Assembly: GCF_000422925.1 (NCBI RefSeq)
Contig: NZ_AUGZ01000032.1
Coordinates: 1-49,214, forward strand
Source of the DNA: Paludibacterium yongneupense DSM 18731
GTDB taxonomy: Bacteria > Pseudomonadota > Gammaproteobacteria > Burkholderiales > Chromobacteriaceae
DNA: 49,214 nucleotides
Reading direction: 5' to 3'
Position 1 is the first letter of the stretch. The number at the start of each line of letters is the position of its first letter. Shown in pieces: positions 9,403 to 16,988 of this stretch. The notes under the pieces are model-generated. The model was not told the DNA's origin. It saw only the letters and a program-made list of their open reading frames with translations, and did no database searches. The translations under genes were made by a program, and so were the position numbers.

Positions 9403-10290
9403 ATGATGTCGTTGAGCGGAATCGCGCTGATTCTGTTATCCGCCTGCAGCTTCGGCAGCATGGCCTTGTTCGCTCGTACGGCCTATGCCGCCGGCGTCGA
9501 CACCGCCACCCTGCTCGCCCTGCGCTTCGCCTTGTCGCTGCCGCTGCTCGCGCTGATCGCCCGCCTCGGTCGGCACCGCATTCCGCGTGGCACGGCACTG
9601 CTCGCCTATGCCGGAATGGGGGTGCTGTTCGCCGCGATGGCGTGGTGTTATTTCAGCGCCCTGCATTTCGCCAGCTCGGGACTGGTCGCCCTGCTGCTGT
9701 ATACCTATCCGCTGCTGGTTGGCGTGCTGGCGGCACTCCTGCGCATCGAGCGCTTGGAACGGGCGCAATGGACTGCTCTCGGACTCAGTTCCCTCGGCCT
9801 GGTCCTGTTGCTGGCCAACGGACTCGAAGGCAGCCTGCCGGGCGTGGGACTGGCGCTGCTCGACGCCTTGATCTATTCGATCTACATCCTGCTCGGCAAT
9901 CGCTTCGGCCGCGGCAGCGATCCGCTTGGCGCGGCCCTGGTCGTCGTCGCAGGCGGAACCCTCGTCACGGTCGCGCTCGCACTGTGGCAGCACCCGCACT
10001 TCCCTGCGACCTTGCAAGCCTGGGGTGCGGTCGGCGCCGTATCGCTGCTGGGAACATCGATCGCCATGACGACTTTCTTTGCGGGCCTCGCCCGTCTCGG
10101 GCCGACGCGGTCGGCCATGCTCTCGACCGTCGAGCCTCTGGTGACGGTGACGCTGGGAATCCGTTTTCTCGGCGAGTCGCTGAGCTGGCAGATCGTCGTC
10201 GGCGGCGCTCTGGTGCTAGGAGCGGCCGCCGGATTGACCCTGCGGCGCGCCGGCCACGGCCTCAGGCGCTCAAACGCTCAACCAGGCTGA
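9403..10290 (+). CDS. EamA-family (drug/metabolite) transporter
   Basis: A 295-aa inner-membrane protein with about ten hydrophobic helices in two repeated EamA halves (about residues 1-140 and 145-290), typical of the 10-TMS DMT superfamily, which usually exports amino acids or metabolites. The start is uncertain: a GTG at 9394 and ATGs at 9403 and 9406 are in frame and no strong ribosome-binding site is visible. The last 29 bp overlap the convergent gntR-like gene. The substrate cannot be deduced. Confidence 0.85.
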   Translation: MMSLSGIALILLSACSFGSMALFARTAYAAGVDTATLLALRFALSLPLLALIARLGRHRIPRGTALLAYAGMGVLFAAMAWCYFSALHFASSGLVALLLYTYPLLVGVLAALLRIERLERAQWTALGLSSLGLVLLLANGLEGSLPGVGLALLDALIYSIYILLGNRFGRGSDPLGAALVVVAGGTLVTVALALWQHPHFPATLQAWGAVGAVSLLGTSIAMTTFFAGLARLGPTRSAMLSTVEPLVTVTLGIRFLGESLSWQIVVGGALVLGAAAGLTLRRAGHGLRRSNAQPG

Positions 10291-11284
10291 AGCCGAGGTC
10301 CAGTTTCGCCGGCGGCATATCGCCGTCGATGGCGGATAGCAGCATCTGCGCGGCTTCGCGTCCGATGGCGTAACGCGGCGTGGCAATAGTGGTGATGGGG
10401 GGGTTGGTCCAGGCCGAAGCGGCCAAGTCGTTGAAACCGCAGATCGCCAGTTGCCCCGGTACGGCTACCTTGCGCCGCTGGCACTGGAACAGCATGCCCT
10501 GCGCCAGATCGTCATTGCAACAAAACACCGCATCGCAATCGGGTTGTTCCTTGAGCAGACGGTCAAGCAGGCTTGCACCCAGTCCGATGGACGACGGCGT
10601 CGGCACCCATATTTCACGACCCGCCTCATAGCATCCGGCCTCGCGCAAAGCGGCGCGATACCCTTCCGCGCGCTTGAGCGTACGCGGGTCGACTTGTGCA
10701 GCGACATAGGCGATGCGGCGGTAGCCCTTGCCGACCAGATAGCGGGTAATGACCTGGCCGGCATCGAACTGCGACAAACCGACGCAGCGGCTGTCGCGCG
10801 CATCGTCGATTTCCATCATGTACACCACCGGCACCCCGCAATCGGCCAGCCACTGCCGCACGCGCGGCGTGTGGTCCAGCCCGGTCAGAAGGATGCCGTC
10901 CGGGTTATGCCCGAGAAACACGCCCAGCTGCTTCTCCTCCTCCTGCGGTGAATAATGGGTATTGCCGATCAAGGCCTGATACCCGCGTGGAATCAGCACC
11001 TCATGGATGCCGCTGAGCGTATCGACGAAAACTTCATTGGATAGCGACGGCACCAGGACCAGCACGCTATCGGAACGGGCCGAGGCCAGCGACCGCGCCG
11101 CATGATTGGGCCGATAGCCGAGCTCGGTCACCGCAGACATGATGCGTGCGCGCAACGTTTCCGACACGCGCTGCGGCGTCTTCAAGGCGCGGGACACGGT
11201 GATGGCACTGATGCCCAGATGCAGCGCCACATCCTGCAGGGTCACCTGCCCGGTAGCACTGGAGCGAGATTTACGGTCTGACAT
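10262..11284 (-). CDS. gntR: LacI-family regulator, probable gluconate repressor
   Basis: A 340-aa repressor with an N-terminal LacI helix-turn-helix (VTLQDVALHLGISAITVSRAL, about residues 14-34, then the hinge YRPNHAARSLAS) and a periplasmic-binding-protein-like effector domain. It diverges from a gluconokinase gene, and two 16-bp palindromes with the CG centre typical of LacI operators lie between them, so it most likely represses the gluconate genes and is released by gluconate or 6-phosphogluconate, as known for E. coli GntR. The effector is inferred from context only. The C-terminal end overlaps the eamA-like gene. Confidence 0.85.
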   Translation of the reverse strand: MSDRKSRSSATGQVTLQDVALHLGISAITVSRALKTPQRVSETLRARIMSAVTELGYRPNHAARSLASARSDSVLVLVPSLSNEVFVDTLSGIHEVLIPRGYQALIGNTHYSPQEEEKQLGVFLGHNPDGILLTGLDHTPRVRQWLADCGVPVVYMMEIDDARDSRCVGLSQFDAGQVITRYLVGKGYRRIAYVAAQVDPRTLKRAEGYRAALREAGCYEAGREIWVPTPSSIGLGASLLDRLLKEQPDCDAVFCCNDDLAQGMLFQCQRRKVAVPGQLAICGFNDLAASAWTNPPITTIATPRYAIGREAAQMLLSAIDGDMPPAKLDLGFSLVERLSA

Positions 11285-11376
11285 GGGTCCATTCTAAATG
11301 ACCCCTGCCCGCTTTGATACGACCGCTGCGCCGGCATGGCAAAGGGGGAAGCGCGATTTTGCCTTTACCCTCGGCA

Positions 11377-11392
11377 ATGTTAGCGCTAACAT
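11377..11392. promoter_or_regulatory. Gluconate operator 1
   Basis: ATGTTAGCGCTAACAT is a perfect 16-bp palindrome in the gntR-gntK spacer, of the LacI-family type with a central CG. It is positioned to affect both divergent promoters. Confidence 0.8.
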
Positions 11393-11445
11393 CCATCAGG
11401 CTTCACTATCGTGTGAAGATAACGGGGGCAGATCTCTGCCAATGA

Positions 11446-11461
11446 ATGGTAGCGCTAACAT
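11446..11461. promoter_or_regulatory. Gluconate operator 2, abutting the gntK start codon
   Basis: ATGGTAGCGCTAACAT differs from operator 1 by one base and ends at the base just before the gntK ATG. The two operator centres are 69 bp apart, which could allow looping. It occupies the place where a ribosome-binding site would be expected. Confidence 0.78.
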
Positions 11462-11968
11462 ATGAAAAAAATCCGTATCGTCGTTATGGGCGTCTGCGGC
11501 TGTGGCAAGAGCGAAATCGGCTCGCGCCTGGCCGCCGCACTATCGTGCCGTTTCATCGAGGGGGATGCCTTTCATCCCCGCTCCAATCTGGACAAGATGA
11601 GCGCGGCGATTCCACTGACCGATGCCGACCGCCAGGGCTGGCTGGAAATACTCGCCGCCGAGATCGGACACGCACGTGAGGAAGACCGGGGCATCGTTCT
11701 GTCCTGTTCCGCGCTCAAGCGGAAGTACCGGGACATTCTGCGCCGTGGCGATCCTGGACTGGTGTTTGTCTACCTGCGGGGGAGTCATGCGCAAATCAGC
11801 GCGCGCATGGGGGCGCGCCAGGGTCATTTCATGCCTGTGGCCCTGATCGACAGCCAGTTCGCCGATCTCGAAACGCCCGAAGCAGACGAGCGCAGCATCA
11901 CCTGCGATATCGATCCGCCGCCGGACATCATGCTTGCCACCCTCACCGCACGGCTGGGCGAGATGTAA
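11462..11968 (+). CDS. gntK: Gluconokinase
   Basis: A 168-aa cytoplasmic kinase that phosphorylates gluconate to 6-phosphogluconate. The P-loop GVCGCGKS (residues 10-17) and the downstream EGDAFHPRSNLDKMSAAIPL and VLSCSALKRKYRDILR segments are standard for GntK. ATG 11462 is forced by an in-frame stop (TAA, 11456-11458) just upstream. No Shine-Dalgarno sequence is present; the operator directly abuts the start. An MFS transporter follows 37 nt later with a strong ribosome-binding site, forming a gluconate uptake and phosphorylation unit. Confidence 0.93.
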   Translation: MKKIRIVVMGVCGCGKSEIGSRLAAALSCRFIEGDAFHPRSNLDKMSAAIPLTDADRQGWLEILAAEIGHAREEDRGIVLSCSALKRKYRDILRRGDPGLVFVYLRGSHAQISARMGARQGHFMPVALIDSQFADLETPEADERSITCDIDPPPDIMLATLTARLGEM

Positions 11969-12005
11969 TCACACCCGGTCTACACCGCAGTACAAGGAGA
12001 GAAAA

Positions 12006-13301
12006 ATGAATACCGGACTCGGTGGACGCATTCCGCGTCTACGCTGGGGCATCGGCGCCTTGCTGGGCGTCGGCGTCCTGATCAACTATCTCGACCGCAT
12101 CAGCGTCTCGGTCGCCGCACCGCAGCTGCAGTCGACATTTCATCTAAGCAATGGCCAACTCGGACTGCTGTTCAGCGCCTTCTTCTGGACCTATGCCCTG
12201 CTGCAGATTCCGATTGGGATGATCCTCGACAAGCTGGGCGTAACCCGCATCGGGCGCTGGGGGGCGCTACTGTGGGCTCTGGCATCCGGCATCACCGCGC
12301 TGGCCGGTGGGTTCGGCGGCATCTTCGCGGCGCGTGCCTTGCTGGGCGTGGCCGAAGCTCCCGGATTCCCCGCCAGCTCCAAGGCGACCGGCTACTGGTT
12401 CCCGCGTCAGGAGCGGGCAATGGCAACAGCCTTGTTCGACGCCGCCGCCAAGTTCTCCAGTGTCATCGGCGTACCGCTGGTCGCCTTCGCCGTCGTCACC
12501 TTCGGCTGGCGCTGGGGCTTCGGCATCACCGCGGGCCTGAGTCTGGCCTACTTCATCGCATTCTGCCTATTCTATCGCGACCCCAGTGTCCACCCGCGGC
12601 TGAGCAAGATCGAATACGATTACATCAAGGCCGGCGGCGCGACGCCTGAAGGGGCCAGCCAGGCCGGCTCGATGAATACGCTGGGTTATTTGCTGAAAAA
12701 CCGCAAAATATGGGGACTGACCATCGGCTTCGCCGCCTATGGATACTCGTTCTATCTGTTTCTCACCTGGCTGCCCGGCTATCTGGTCCAGAGCATGCAT
12801 ATGAGCATACTTAAATCGGCCGGTTTCGCCGCCATTCCCTGGGCCTGCGCCACCGCCGCGGACTTGCTTGTCGGCGGCTGGCTGATCGATTTCCTTCTCA
12901 AGCGCGGGCTGGATGAGACCAAGGTGCGCAAGTCGGTTCTGGTCACCGGCATGCTGTTCGGGCTTGCGGTATTCGGTGCGGTTTACACGAACGACCCCTA
13001 TTGGGCCATAGGCTGGATTTCGCTGGCGCTGGCGGGGCTGGCCTCGGCCGCGCCTGTCGGCTGGTCGCTGCCTTCGCTGATCGCCCCCACCGGTGCCACC
13101 GGCACCGTCGGCGGCATCATGAACTTCGCCAACAATATGATGGGCGTCGCCGCCCCCATCATCACCGGCTATATCGTCGGCGCCACACAATCGTTCACCG
13201 CCGCCTTCGCGGTCGCCGGTGTGGTGCTGCTACTCGGCATCTTTGCCTTTGTCGTGCTGCTCGGACGCATAGAACCGATTCCGGACCCGCGCCGCGACTG
13301 A
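12006..13301 (+). CDS. MFS transporter (anion:cation symporter type), probable gluconate importer
   Basis: A 431-aa, 12-helix major facilitator resembling the ACS family (hexuronate, galactonate and glucarate transporters): VLINYLDRISVSVAAPQL in TM1, the loop motif GMILDKLGVTRIGRWG and RALLGVAEAPGFPASSKAT. AAGGAGA lies 5 nt before ATG 12006. Its position directly after gntK under the same operators suggests gluconate or a related sugar acid as substrate. It is not of the GntP/GntT type that usually accompanies gntK in enterics. A strong hairpin follows the stop. Confidence 0.87.
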   Translation: MNTGLGGRIPRLRWGIGALLGVGVLINYLDRISVSVAAPQLQSTFHLSNGQLGLLFSAFFWTYALLQIPIGMILDKLGVTRIGRWGALLWALASGITALAGGFGGIFAARALLGVAEAPGFPASSKATGYWFPRQERAMATALFDAAAKFSSVIGVPLVAFAVVTFGWRWGFGITAGLSLAYFIAFCLFYRDPSVHPRLSKIEYDYIKAGGATPEGASQAGSMNTLGYLLKNRKIWGLTIGFAAYGYSFYLFLTWLPGYLVQSMHMSILKSAGFAAIPWACATAADLLVGGWLIDFLLKRGLDETKVRKSVLVTGMLFGLAVFGAVYTNDPYWAIGWISLALAGLASAAPVGWSLPSLIAPTGATGTVGGIMNFANNMMGVAAPIITGYIVGATQSFTAAFAVAGVVLLLGIFAFVVLLGRIEPIPDPRRD

Positions 13302-13321
13302 GGCGTCGACCACCGGACAAG

Positions 13322-13363
13322 GCAACGCCCGCCATCATGGCGTACCATGACGGCGGGCGTTGC
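13322..13363. terminator. Long hairpin between convergent genes
   Basis: A near-perfect stem of about 19 bp with one mismatch (left arm 13322-13340, right arm 13345-13363) and a CGTA loop lies between the MFS gene and the convergent small gene at 13404. There is no good T tract on either side, but its strength and position suggest a bidirectional transcription end. Confidence 0.6.
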
Positions 13364-13403
13364 TGTATCGACTCTATCGGCGCAGGAATAGCCCCGCGAA
13401 GAA

Positions 13404-13595
13404 TCAGGCGCTGGTATTGATCACCTGACCGACGGGTTGCCCCTCGGGGTTCGTGGTCGGCGACGGCGGCGGCACTTGCATCTGAATGGGCGGAGCGGGG
13501 GTGGGAGTCGCTTGCGCAGGCTGCTGGCCCTGTGCAGGTTTGCTGCCAGCGGGCTTGTAGATCGGGGTCCCGTTCGAGACAGAAGAAATAGCCAT
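13404..13595 (-). CDS. Small Pro/Gln-rich protein of unknown function
   Basis: A 63-aa protein starting MAISSVSNGTP, with a Pro/Gln/Ala-rich middle (PAQGQQPAQATPTPAPP) and ending GQVINTSA. There is no signal peptide, membrane segment or cysteine. The case for a real gene is a strong Shine-Dalgarno (AAGGAGTGG, about 5 nt before the ATG), an AT-rich likely promoter region upstream and a hairpin downstream. I do not recognise a characterised family. The short Ser-rich N-terminus and defined C-terminal motif around a low-complexity linker recall small conserved proteins seen in betaproteobacteria, but this is an impression only. Confidence 0.6.
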   Translation of the reverse strand: MAISSVSNGTPIYKPAGSKPAQGQQPAQATPTPAPPIQMQVPPPSPTTNPEGQPVGQVINTSA

Positions 13596-13872
13596 TGTTC
13601 CACTCCTTGCGATCGATATTGAATTCTAGTCGGGCATTCTGCATGCATTACACTTTTATCATCAACTGATGGTAGCAACATTTATTCGTGCTTTGCCGTA
13701 TTTTTCTATTTTTTACTTTGTTTAACATTTGCGACAGCGAAATACGACCACTTGCGCCACGGCACCTGTCCGGACGGGCAAGGAACCATTATCCGCCACC
13801 GTGAGTCAACGCCACATACTCCCGCTACGGCAAGACCGCCGTTTTCCATTCCACCCTGCATAAGGAGTACCG

Positions 13873-15888
13873 ATGAGAAGCAAGCGGATAGTCTGCGCAC
13901 TGAGCATCATGCTTCTGGGCGGCCAGCAGGCTCTGGCCCAGCCCCAGACGGGTATCGACTTCTCGCATTTCGACCACAGCGTTCGGCTGCAGGACGACAT
14001 GTTCTCCGCAGTCAACGGGCAATGGCTGAAGACCACCGCGATCCCGCCCGACAAAGCCGGCTACGGCACGTTCATCGAGTTGCGCGATCGAAGCGAAGAA
14101 CGCAGCCGCGCCCTGATCGAAAGCGCGGCAGCGAATCCGGCCGCAGGCACTGACAATGCCAAGATCGGCGCCTTGTACCACAGCTACATGGACGAGGCAC
14201 TCTTGGAGAAACGGGGGCTTGAACCGTTGGCGCCGTCGCTCGCGCGCATCCGTGCGATCGCCACGCAAGCCGATCTCGCCTCGTATCTTGGCGCGGCCCA
14301 GATCGAAGGGGAAAACCTCGCGCTGAACGTCAACATCGACCAGGACCCCGGCGACTCGACACACTACCTTCCGAATTTAGCCCAGGGCGGTCTCGGCATG
14401 CCGGACCGCGACTACTATCTCGATGGCGACGCGCGTTTCAAATCGATACGCGCCGCCTACCGCCTCTATCTCGCCCGGCTGCTGACTCTGGCCGGCGAAA
14501 GCGCTGCGGAACCTCGCGCCGATGCCGTCGCGGCGCTGGAGACGCGCATCGCCGCCGCCCAGTGGAGCCGGGCCGCCAACCGCGACCCGCGCAAGACCTA
14601 CAATCCGCTGACACGCGACGAATTGGCGAGCCGTTTTCCCGGCATAGACTGGGGACGCTACCTGCAGGGCGCCAGATTGAATGCGGCGACGCGCTTCACG
14701 ATAGCGCAGCCCGATTATGTGGCCAACCTCTCCACCCTGCTCGCCACGGTCCCCCTCGATGTCTGGCGAGACTACCTGACCCTGCGCCGCCTGGATCGCG
14801 CCGCGCCCTTGCTGACGCACGCCTTCTGCGACGCACATTTTGCCTTTCACCAGACGGCGCTCAACGGCACGCAGTCCCAGGTAGCGCGTTGGAAACGCGG
14901 GGTCGCGATCGTCAATGCGGCCATGGGCGAGGCGGTGGGCAAACTTTATGTCGCACGCTACTTCCCGGCAGCGGACAAGGAACGCATGCAAAAACTCGTG
15001 TCCCGACTGCTGGAGGCATACCGGGACAGCATCGCCCAACTCGACTGGATGACAGAGCAGACCAAAGTGCAGGCCCAGGCCAAACTCGCGCGTTACAGCA
15101 TCAAGATCGGCTACCCTGACAAATGGCGCGATTACAGTGCACTCGAGATAAAAGCCGGGGACCTCTACGGCAACGTCGAGCGTGCAGCCCGCTTCGACTA
15201 CCTGTATCGTCTCGCCCGGTTGAACGGGCCGGTGGACCGCGAAGAATGGGATATGACGCCGCAGACCGTCAACGCCTACTACAATGCCCAGCGCAATGAA
15301 ATCGTATTTCCCGCCGCCATACTGCAGCCGCCGTTCTTCAACCGCGACGCCGACGATGCCGTCAACTACGGCGCGATTGGCAGCGTCATCGGCCACGAGA
15401 TCAGCCACGGCTTCGACGACGAGGGCAGCCAGTTCGACGGCCAGGGAAATTTGCACGACTGGTGGAACGACGTCGACCGGGCGCGTTTCAAGGCCTTGAC
15501 GCAGCGCATGGTGGCACAGTATGCCGCCTATCAACCGCTGCCGGGCAAAACCATCAACGGCGAACTGACGCTGGGCGAAAATATCGCCGACAACGCCGGC
15601 CTGCAGATCGCCTACAAAGCCTATCAGCGCTCGCTGGAGGGCACACCGGCGCCGCGTCTCGCCAACTTGAGCGGTGAGCAGCGCTTCTTCATCGGTTTCG
15701 CACAGCTATGGCGATACAAAGTTCGCGACGCGGCTCTGCTGCAGATGCTGGTGCGCGACCCGCACAGTCCCGCGCGCTACCGGGTCAACGGTGCGGTCGT
15801 CAACAGCGACGCCTTCTATAGCGCCTTCGATCTGAAACCCGGCGACAAGCTGTACCGTCCGTCAGAGGAGCGCATCCGCTTGTGGTAG
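13873..15888 (+). CDS. pepO: M13-family zinc metalloendopeptidase, PepO/neprilysin type
   Basis: A 671-aa exported peptidase. A signal peptide ends near ALAQ (residue about 23). The N-terminal M13 domain (DDMFSAVNGQWLKTTAIP) is followed by the catalytic domain: substrate-binding NAYYNAQRNEIVFPA, zinc motif HEISH (H508, E509, H512) in VIGHEISHGFDDEGSQFDG, and the third ligand in GENIADN (E569, D573). The C-terminus is RIRLW. All catalytic residues are intact. AAGGAG lies 8 nt before the ATG. It stands alone, followed by a hairpin. The periplasmic role (peptide degradation or processing) is inferred from the family. Confidence 0.92.
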   Translation: MRSKRIVCALSIMLLGGQQALAQPQTGIDFSHFDHSVRLQDDMFSAVNGQWLKTTAIPPDKAGYGTFIELRDRSEERSRALIESAAANPAAGTDNAKIGALYHSYMDEALLEKRGLEPLAPSLARIRAIATQADLASYLGAAQIEGENLALNVNIDQDPGDSTHYLPNLAQGGLGMPDRDYYLDGDARFKSIRAAYRLYLARLLTLAGESAAEPRADAVAALETRIAAAQWSRAANRDPRKTYNPLTRDELASRFPGIDWGRYLQGARLNAATRFTIAQPDYVANLSTLLATVPLDVWRDYLTLRRLDRAAPLLTHAFCDAHFAFHQTALNGTQSQVARWKRGVAIVNAAMGEAVGKLYVARYFPAADKERMQKLVSRLLEAYRDSIAQLDWMTEQTKVQAQAKLARYSIKIGYPDKWRDYSALEIKAGDLYGNVERAARFDYLYRLARLNGPVDREEWDMTPQTVNAYYNAQRNEIVFPAAILQPPFFNRDADDAVNYGAIGSVIGHEISHGFDDEGSQFDGQGNLHDWWNDVDRARFKALTQRMVAQYAAYQPLPGKTINGELTLGENIADNAGLQIAYKAYQRSLEGTPAPRLANLSGEQRFFIGFAQLWRYKVRDAALLQMLVRDPHSPARYRVNGAVVNSDAFYSAFDLKPGDKLYRPSEERIRLW

Positions 15889-15968
15889 AGGCAAGCGCGC
15901 CCTCCCGCGTGACGGCCACGCCGACGCGAAGAGTTGGCGCGTGGAAAATGGGGCAGGGAAAGGAACAC

Positions 15969-15992
15969 CCCGGGTGGCGCGAGCCGCCCGGG
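15969..15992. terminator. Hairpin between convergent pepO and srkA
   Basis: A 10-bp stem CCCGGGTGGC / GCCGCCCGGG (one G-T wobble) with loop GCGA. A T-rich stretch follows on the minus strand, so it more likely ends the rhlE-srkA transcript, though it could serve both genes. Confidence 0.5.
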
Positions 15993-15998
15993 TTCGGA

Positions 15999-16988
15999 CT
16001 AGACCGGCCACAACGGCGCTTCGTCCATCAGCGCGATCTGTTCGCGCAGCTCGAGGATGCGGTCTTGCCAGTAACGCTGCAAACCAAACCAGGGGAAGGC
16101 CACGGGAAAAGCCGGGTCATGCCAGCGCCGGGCCAGCCACGCGCTGTAGTGCATGAGCCGCAGCGTGCGCAACGCTTCGATCAGATACAGCTCGCGGGTG
16201 TCGAATTCGCAAAAATCTTCGTAACCGGCCAGCAGATCGGCGAGCTGCGCGCTCTGCTCCGCACGCTCTCCCGACAGCAGCATCCACAGGTCCTGGACGG
16301 CCGGTCCCATGCGGCTGTCGTCGAAATCGACGAAATGCGGTCCGGCATCTGTCCACAGGATATTGCTGGTGTGACAATCGCCATGCAGGCGCAGGTTCGC
16401 GACCGCCCCCGCCCGTTCGAAGCACCGCGCGACCCCGAGCAGGGCCTGCTCGGCGACGCCGCGATAGACTTCGTGCAATTCGGGCGGAATGAAATCGTGG
16501 CCGAGAACGAAATCGAGCGACTGCCGACCGAAACTGTCGGGGGTCAGGGTCGGGCGCAAATGGTAGGGTTCGATCGCGCCGACCGCGTGAATCCGGCCGA
16601 GAAAGCGACCGAGCCAGGTCAGGACATCGGGGGCATCGAGTTCGGGCATGCGTCCGCCACGGCGCGGAAACAGCGAGAAACGGAAGCCGCCGGCATGATG
16701 CAGCGTCTTGCCGTCCAGCACCATCGCAGCGACAACCGGGATCTCTCGCGTGGCCAGCTCGGCCACAAAAGCGTGCTCCTCCAGAATCTGCTCGTCGCTC
16801 CAGCGCTCGGGCCGATAGAACTTGGCCACCACCGAGGCGCCGTCGTTCAGCCCGATCTGGTAGACCCTGTTCTCGTAGCTATTGAGCGCCTGCAACCTGC
16901 CGTCGCACGACACGCCCGTGCTCTCCAGTGCATCGAGCAAAGCATCCGGCGTCAGACCGGCGAACGGCGGCAGCGTCTCGCTCGTCAT
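15999..16988 (-). CDS. srkA: Stress response kinase A (YihE/RdoA family)
   Basis: A 329-aa cytoplasmic Ser/Thr-type kinase with a choline-kinase-like (APH) fold. It shows NSYENRVYQIGLNDG (nucleotide loop), VVAKFYRPERWSDEQILEEH (lysine and helix C), the catalytic loop RLHGDCHTSNILW and the metal-binding VDFDDSRMGPAVQD. In E. coli SrkA protects cells under envelope stress. It starts inside the rhlE stop (ATGA overlap), so it should be translationally coupled to the helicase; there is no neighbouring dsbA as in enterics. Confidence 0.92.
   Translation of the reverse strand: MTSETLPPFAGLTPDALLDALESTGVSCDGRLQALNSYENRVYQIGLNDGASVVAKFYRPERWSDEQILEEHAFVAELATREIPVVAAMVLDGKTLHHAGGFRFSLFPRRGGRMPELDAPDVLTWLGRFLGRIHAVGAIEPYHLRPTLTPDSFGRQSLDFVLGHDFIPPELHEVYRGVAEQALLGVARCFERAGAVANLRLHGDCHTSNILWTDAGPHFVDFDDSRMGPAVQDLWMLLSGERAEQSAQLADLLAGYEDFCEFDTRELYLIEALRTLRLMHYSAWLARRWHDPAFPVAFPWFGLQRYWQDRILELREQIALMDEAPLWPV

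Noticed and set aside
13706-13900. 64-codon minus-strand frame upstream of pepO
   Set aside because: Overlaps the pepO ribosome-binding site and start, with unremarkable composition and no supporting signals.
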